From: Niabella agricola
Lineage (GTDB): Bacteria > Bacteroidota > Bacteroidia > Chitinophagales > Chitinophagaceae
Assembly (NCBI RefSeq): GCF_021538615.1
Contig: NZ_JAJHIZ010000003.1
Coordinates: 3,224,001-3,288,000, forward strand
Reading direction: 5' to 3'
DNA length: 64,000 nucleotides
The position numbers were made by a program, and so were the translations under genes. The notes beneath the pieces were generated by a model that was not told the origin of the DNA, made no database searches, and saw nothing but the letters and a program-made list of their open reading frames with translations. Shown here in pieces: positions 59,886 to 64,000 of the stretch; the first letter of the stretch is position 1, and each line of letters begins with the position of its first letter.

Positions 59886-61076
59886 ATGAAAGAATTATTT
59901 AGAGGGTATTATAAATTAACTGATAAGGAAATTCAAAACATATGGAATAGTGGGTTCATTTCACTTGATACGAATGTACTCTTTAACATATATAGATACT
60001 CAGAGGAAACGAGAAAAGAGCTTTTAAGAGTTATTCAAAAATATTCTACACAGTTATGGTTAACTAATCATTCAGCGTTTGAATTTCATAAAAATAGAAT
60101 AACAGTCATTTCCGAACAGATTCAGATTTACGAGGAAACCATAAAAGCTTTTAAAAAATTAGAAAATGACATAGTAAAAAATCTGAAAACACCTCATTTA
60201 AGTAAGTCGGTTCTTTTAAAGTTTGAGAATACAATAGCCGAAACAATTAAAGACCTCGAGAAGAAAAAAGACTATTATAAAAGGTTGCTGACCGATGATA
60301 ATATTCTATCAAAAATTTCAGCACTTTTTGAGAAAAAGGTGGGCTCTGCCTTTACCTCCAGTGAAATACTGGAGGTTGAAAAAGAGGGAGAAGTACGATA
60401 TCGGAAAAAGATGCCTCCGGGATATAAGGACAACGACAAAAGTGAAAACAAGTATGGAGATTTAATTATCTGGAAGGAATTAATAAGAAAGGCAGGGGAG
60501 GATAAAAAGCCATTTATTTTAATCATTGATGACTTAAAAGAAGATTGGTGGCTTAGAGCTCATGGTCAAACAGTATCTCCCAGACAAGAATTGTCCCAAG
60601 AGTTATTCAGCGAAACGGGACAATCATTTCATCTTTATACACCGGATCGATTTTTGGAGTTTGCATCAAAAACAGAAGAGGTAAAGCAAGAAGCAATTGA
60701 TGAGGTAAGGGAAATTCGGAAGGAAGAAGCCCAAAAGTTTTATGATGATAGAATTTTTGATGTTATCAAAACAAATCTGAAACTAAATGATTTCCTTAAA
60801 ATAAATTATTCCAACAAAATCTCAGAAAATATAGGGCGTACCTTCTCAGCTTCAGACTTTATGAAGAAATATAAACTCATTGATAAAGTAAAAGGGCTGA
60901 ATTTACTTGACAACATTTCAATGAGAGATTTAATAAACCACAAGGAGCAGATCGCCATTTACTTAAAAACTATGAATGCGGCTGCGGAGTTGCAAGATGC
61001 GATCAAATCTATTCCTAAATTTGATTTTAATGAAAACCGAAATGATGATATAAATACAAATGACAGCGTAAGCTAA
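59886..61076 (+). CDS. PIN-like nuclease (PIN_8 type)
   Basis: A 396-residue protein with a PIN-like domain in the first ~230 residues: the first acid is Asp28 in FISLDTNVLFNIYRYSEE, followed by a conserved ALTNHSAFEFHKNR-type segment (here TNHSAFEFHKNRITVI), the middle acids in NKYGDLIIWKEL and the last in FILIIDDLKEDWW. The C-terminal third is helical and charged. PIN_8-type proteins are large single-protein RNases often found in defence islands. Its AT-rich composition contrasts with the left half of the window, consistent with transfer. It is monocistronic or reads on toward the SLATT-like gene. Confidence 0.82.
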   Translation: MKELFRGYYKLTDKEIQNIWNSGFISLDTNVLFNIYRYSEETRKELLRVIQKYSTQLWLTNHSAFEFHKNRITVISEQIQIYEETIKAFKKLENDIVKNLKTPHLSKSVLLKFENTIAETIKDLEKKKDYYKRLLTDDNILSKISALFEKKVGSAFTSSEILEVEKEGEVRYRKKMPPGYKDNDKSENKYGDLIIWKELIRKAGEDKKPFILIIDDLKEDWWLRAHGQTVSPRQELSQELFSETGQSFHLYTPDRFLEFASKTEEVKQEAIDEVREIRKEEAQKFYDDRIFDVIKTNLKLNDFLKINYSNKISENIGRTFSASDFMKKYKLIDKVKGLNLLDNISMRDLINHKEQIAIYLKTMNAAAELQDAIKSIPKFDFNENRNDDINTNDSVS

Positions 61077-61152
61077 ATAGGGAAGTATATAAGCCGAGCA
61101 AAAACGTCGTAGAACTCGCTGTGAATAGAAAATAAGTTCGCTATATTATTAG

Positions 61153-61168
61153 GTTAACGTATGTTAAC
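61153..61168. promoter_or_regulatory. GTTAAC-N4-GTTAAC inverted repeat
   Basis: Two GTTAAC words, each self-complementary, are separated by GTAT 55 bases upstream of the SLATT-like gene, forming an operator-like inverted repeat. Confidence 0.35.
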
Positions 61169-61222
61169 ACAGAGGGCATTTTCAGCGACTAATAAACTAT
61201 ATTTATTCCTTTACAGAGAAAC

Positions 61223-61861
61223 ATGGGAGAAGACATCAAAACGACATCCGGGCAACTTTATTTGGACAAAGATTTTAGTGTGGAGTTGAATTACAAATTC
61301 TGGACAACAAAAGGAGCCAGATTTGTAGCGAGTCACCGATTAAAAAAAATGAATAGATTATCTTCGTATTCTATAGGGTTCCTATCAGGGTATTTAATAA
61401 TAGTAGGCTTGCTTAGCGTCTTTAAGATTGAGACTAAAGTTGTTATAACGCCCGATCAATTGGCCTTTATCTCAACAGGTCTGTCAATATTGATTTTAGT
61501 TTTTAGCCAGCTTGAAGGCGCTAATGATTATAGACTAAGAGCCGAAAAACACCATGATTGTGCATTAGAAATTGGTGATTTATATAACAAACTCAGATCT
61601 CTAAAGACCAGTTCTAAAACCGCGGAAGAAGTAAATAAGTTATCTGAGCAACTTTCTGAAGAGTACTCAATAGTTTTGAAAAAATATGAAAATCATCATT
61701 TTATTGATTTTCTGAAATTTCAGACAACTAAAAATGATTATTTCAAGTTAAGTAAGGTTGATATCCTATTTGTAAACCTTCGGTATTATTTTAGCTCAAT
61801 ATTTCTGTATCACTTTCTGATTATAGTTCCGCCAATATTAATATATCTAATGGTAAAATAA
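61223..61861 (+). CDS. SLATT-like two-transmembrane effector protein
   Basis: A 212-residue protein with the layout of SLATT effectors: an N-terminal soluble helix with basic residues (WTTKGARFVASHRLKKMNRL), two transmembrane segments at about residues 50-68 and 78-96 (IGFLSGYLIIVGLLSVF; LAFISTGLSILILVFSQ), the signature LEGANDYRLRAEKHHDCALEIGDLYNKL, a coiled coil, and a last hydrophobic stretch at 190-210 (FLYHFLIIVPPILIYLMV). SLATT proteins are thought to form pores or channels that kill cells when a nucleotide signal or nuclease partner is triggered. No cyclase or SLOG gene is adjacent here. Confidence 0.72.
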   Translation: MGEDIKTTSGQLYLDKDFSVELNYKFWTTKGARFVASHRLKKMNRLSSYSIGFLSGYLIIVGLLSVFKIETKVVITPDQLAFISTGLSILILVFSQLEGANDYRLRAEKHHDCALEIGDLYNKLRSLKTSSKTAEEVNKLSEQLSEEYSIVLKKYENHHFIDFLKFQTTKNDYFKLSKVDILFVNLRYYFSSIFLYHFLIIVPPILIYLMVK

Positions 61862-61998
61862 CCAAGACCGCATTTTTCATTAATCCAGACCGCTCAATTC
61901 TCATGGTTTACTTCTAATTCGGATGTATTGGTTGCCATTTTGGACAGGCCATGTACAGAAAGATTTCTGCAAATGCAATTTTTTGTTAATCAATATAC
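61862..61998. other. Short convergent intergenic region
   Basis: About 137 AT-rich bases between the SLATT-like gene and the convergent three-gene operon. I see no clear terminator or gene. Confidence 0.4.
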
Positions 61999-62640
61999 TT
62001 AAACTGAGAAGCAATTTTTGTCTAACTGGTTATAGGTTGGTTTTTCTATTGAGGCAAACTTAGCAATCAATGCTCGTGCTTCACTTTTGAGGCGTTTAAT
62101 AATTTTCTTCTGTTCTTTTAAATCGTCAATATCATTTAAAAAAGCGTTGTTATCAGTAATATGCCAACGAATCGAAAAATGCCAAAAATTCCATTTAGTC
62201 GGTGTATGTACAACTTTACATATTGCCTTAAATATACCATCCCTATCACCAAAAGAATATTCTGCTACCTGATCTTGTATTGCATTGATTAAAACTGTCC
62301 AAAATCCTCTTTCATTGTTTGGGATAAAGTGAGTGCTGTATACAGGTGGAGCAACTTCAATATCCGGGGCACAATAGGCGGCATATTTATCCTTTCCTGC
62401 TGGAGTTAGTTCTATTGGAATGTGCTTAATCTCAAAAATACTTAATAAACTTGTTGATAGATCATTAACGTGTTCAGATGGTGAACACACAGCCTCCTGA
62501 CGAATCTGATTTAATTCTTTATTCCATATTGTTTCTGGATCAGAAGAGTTAGTGTATCGAATCAAAAAGTATTCTGATAGATCGCAATCTATTAATTTGT
62601 AGTTTGGGTTTGGTAAAATCTCAACAGGATAGTTCATCAA
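61999..62640 (-). CDS. Third gene of the TIGR04255 operon, hypothetical
   Basis: A 213-residue protein, likely cytoplasmic. The family is not recognised. It has an alpha/beta composition with TRP-rich segments (GFWTVLINAIQDQVAEYSFG, KWNFWHFSIRWHI) and a final helical stretch (KRLKSEARALIAKFASIEKP). The gene lies 8 bases after the second gene and reads leftward, so the three are a single transcription unit. A Met-Met start leaves one-codon uncertainty. Confidence 0.65.
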   Translation of the reverse strand: MMNYPVEILPNPNYKLIDCDLSEYFLIRYTNSSDPETIWNKELNQIRQEAVCSPSEHVNDLSTSLLSIFEIKHIPIELTPAGKDKYAAYCAPDIEVAPPVYSTHFIPNNERGFWTVLINAIQDQVAEYSFGDRDGIFKAICKVVHTPTKWNFWHFSIRWHITDNNAFLNDIDDLKEQKKIIKRLKSEARALIAKFASIEKPTYNQLDKNCFSV

Positions 62641-62648
62641 TCAACAGA

Positions 62649-63227
62649 TCAAACAGCAAAGGCTTCAATTAAAAAAATAGTATTCATCTTCTGTTTTACT
62701 GATTCAATGTTTCCTGCAAAACTTGGTAGTTTCGTGTTTCCTTCAAAAATTGTAAGGGTTAATTCTGCATCCTCTTCTTCTAAATCAGCAAAGTGATTTA
62801 TATAAATAATATAATTATCCTTTTTGAAGGTATAAAATATTGTTTTGTCAGAAGTTAGTTCTAGGCCTAACATATCCGGTTCTAATTCCAATAAAAAACT
62901 CAATGAGTTATTCATTAATCCCTTAATTTCCTCCTGGGAAATTTCATTAAAATGATGCTTCAGTTGCTCAAATTGGGCAAGAAATGACTTTTCGTATTTT
63001 ATGAATTTCTTGTTGATTGCATTCCGTTCAATATCAAAATATTCCTGTTGGTTGGTAGTATAATATTCTTTCAGTGCGCTATGAAAAAAATCATCTCCAA
63101 TTTTAGAGGGCAAATAATTGTATAGGCCTTCACCTGTTGCTTGTTTAGGTCTATCCTTTACTTCTGCATTCCATTGATAATGGAATGGTTGCTTTTGTAA
63201 TTCTATTGCTTCTGCAGGAACTGGCAT
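62649..63227 (-). CDS. Second gene of the TIGR04255 operon, hypothetical
   Basis: A 192-residue charged soluble protein without a recognised family. It has a long helical middle (NAINKKFIKYEKSFLAQFEQLKHHFNEISQEEIKGL in blocks) and a C-terminal beta-rich part (FKKDNYIIYINHFADLEEEDAELTLTIFEG in blocks). It starts 10 bases after the TIGR04255 gene and ends 8 bases before the third gene. It could be a partner in a complex with its neighbours. Confidence 0.6.
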   Translation of the reverse strand: MPVPAEAIELQKQPFHYQWNAEVKDRPKQATGEGLYNYLPSKIGDDFFHSALKEYYTTNQQEYFDIERNAINKKFIKYEKSFLAQFEQLKHHFNEISQEEIKGLMNNSLSFLLELEPDMLGLELTSDKTIFYTFKKDNYIIYINHFADLEEEDAELTLTIFEGNTKLPSFAGNIESVKQKMNTIFLIEAFAV

Positions 63228-63237
63228 AAAAAAAGAT

Positions 63238-63933
63238 TTAATAAACAGGGTTCAGAGTATCTAAAAAATCTTCTTTCAAGATACTAAAAAAAACTGTCTT
63301 TTGATACAAATGAGCATCACCAATTAATTTAAGCACTTCATCAACTTCCTTGATACTTATTTTATCTTTAATAACATCAATATCAATTGTTGTTATCGTT
63401 GAAGCTTCAGTTGAATTTGGGAGTACTATCGGAAACCCATTGACAAGAGTCAAGATAGTCCGAAATTCACTTGTACTAAACTCAGACCTGAAACTATAAT
63501 TATCTGATTTTACATCAGGTAAACCAAATTTAAAGTCGAACTTGGTAATTGTTGTTAAGTCAGTATTATTATACTGGCTGATATATCTGATCCCTATCCT
63601 GTTAAAAGTCTCTATATTGTTTGTTGTAGTAAGCTGTTCTAATACTTTTTTAATTTCGATGTGATATGCATCCCATCCAATATATTTGTCTAAACAATTA
63701 AAAACGATAGTATTAGGTAATATCTCAAATTTAATTGTCTTATTATAAAACAGCGGACTATTACTAATGTTTATTCTATCAGCACTAACCTGCCTAACAG
63801 TGTATGTATACGAGTCATCTAACGATTGAAAAAATATTCCCAGTAATACTTCAAAAGGAAGTTTAGAGGCATACCTTATCTCAACTATAGAATCTTTTAT
63901 GCTGTCGGGAGATATTTCTTTCGGCAGTCTCAT
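63238..63933 (-). CDS. TIGR04255-family protein, first gene of a three-gene operon
   Basis: A 231-residue protein with the TIGR04255 features: DSIVEIRYASKLPFEVLLGIF at the N-terminus, a middle NRIGIRYISQYNNTDL (the family FGLRYIN-type motif) and a C-terminal TTIDIDVIKDKISIKEVDEVL with the last conserved segment FFSILKEDFLDTLNP. Members are about 230-270 residues, found beside varied genes in mobile regions, with no experimentally known function. It is the first of three closely spaced leftward genes, and a promoter -7 box and a small palindrome lie just upstream. Confidence 0.72.
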   Translation of the reverse strand: MRLPKEISPDSIKDSIVEIRYASKLPFEVLLGIFFQSLDDSYTYTVRQVSADRINISNSPLFYNKTIKFEILPNTIVFNCLDKYIGWDAYHIEIKKVLEQLTTTNNIETFNRIGIRYISQYNNTDLTTITKFDFKFGLPDVKSDNYSFRSEFSTSEFRTILTLVNGFPIVLPNSTEASTITTIDIDVIKDKISIKEVDEVLKLIGDAHLYQKTVFFSILKEDFLDTLNPVY

Positions 63934-63963
63934 ATAGTGAACGTGTACATAAATATAAGCCTT

Positions 63964-63990
63964 GTTATTTTAATAACGGCTGCAAAGGTA
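63964..63990 (-). promoter_or_regulatory. Putative -7 box and palindrome upstream of the TIGR04255 operon
   Basis: Read leftward, TACCTTTG (complement of 63983-63990) followed by CAG is a Bacteroidota -7 box. A perfect palindrome GTTATT-TT-AATAAC at 63964-63977 lies just downstream, where a repressor could sit. Any -33 element is outside the window. Confidence 0.5.
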
Positions 63991-64000
63991 TGCAAAAGAT

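Overview
This window looks like a chromosomal segment of a Bacteroidota bacterium, most likely of the Chitinophagaceae type. The reasons are the many secreted proteins with N-terminal signal peptides ending in AQ, a TonB-dependent receptor beside a DUF5689 lipoprotein, sparse Shine-Dalgarno sequences, -7 promoter boxes of the TAnnTTTG type, and dispersed hairpin repeats typical of that phylum. I see no rRNA, tRNA or CRISPR array.

Layout. Positions 1-4000 hold housekeeping genes: an AraC regulator cut by the window edge, a beta-propeller protein, a membrane zinc protease and radA. Positions 4096-10442 hold the most striking locus: a small secreted beta-rich subunit, a PapD-like periplasmic chaperone, a larger secreted protein made of three subunit-like domains, and, convergent to these, a 951-residue outer-membrane usher-like barrel preceded by a LuxR-type regulator. 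Together they read as a divergent chaperone-usher fibre system. Positions 10.5-15.1 kb carry comF, a glutathione peroxidase, an amidohydrolase and gnd. Positions 15.2-21.7 kb carry a secreted endonuclease/phosphatase, a TonB-dependent receptor and a DUF5689 lipoprotein, a recurring Bacteroidota uptake set. An IS256-family element lies at 22.1-23.4 kb, followed by a PhnA-like protein, a DEAD-box helicase, a KAS III-like enzyme and a cluster of small RNA-binding proteins (RRM, cold-shock domain and two paralogous small proteins).

Positions 29.4-34.1 kb form a leftward six-gene run: a DUF4407 membrane protein, a coiled-coil protein, an HNH nuclease, an HsdR-N-like nuclease, a thermonuclease-like lipoprotein and a single-span membrane protein. 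It diverges from a response regulator at 34276. Palindromes of the form TACGG-N4-CCGTA flank both and are a plausible operator. Positions 35.0-38.6 kb are a chromate-response cluster (ChrB-like/AraC fusion, ChrA, a tandem DUF1259 protein). Two long tandem-repeat arrays (138-bp and about 181-bp units) fill 38.6-39.8 kb and 41.0-41.8 kb around a MarR regulator and a membrane protein.

Positions 41.8-54.9 kb contain a methyltransferase, a frameshifted dinD, a tightly packed run of eight mostly unrecognised genes, a tandem TonB-C protein, an XRE regulator with a cluster of operator-like half-sites, an alpha/beta hydrolase and an intact IS3-family element with a GCAG target duplication. From 54.9 kb to the end the window becomes an accessory region, increasingly AT-rich: a DUF2075 helicase paired with a MazG-like pyrophosphohydrolase, two unknown secreted proteins, a YbjQ-domain protein, a PIN-like nuclease, a SLATT-like membrane protein and a three-gene TIGR04255 operon. 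These resemble defence-island contents, but no function is proven by sequence alone.
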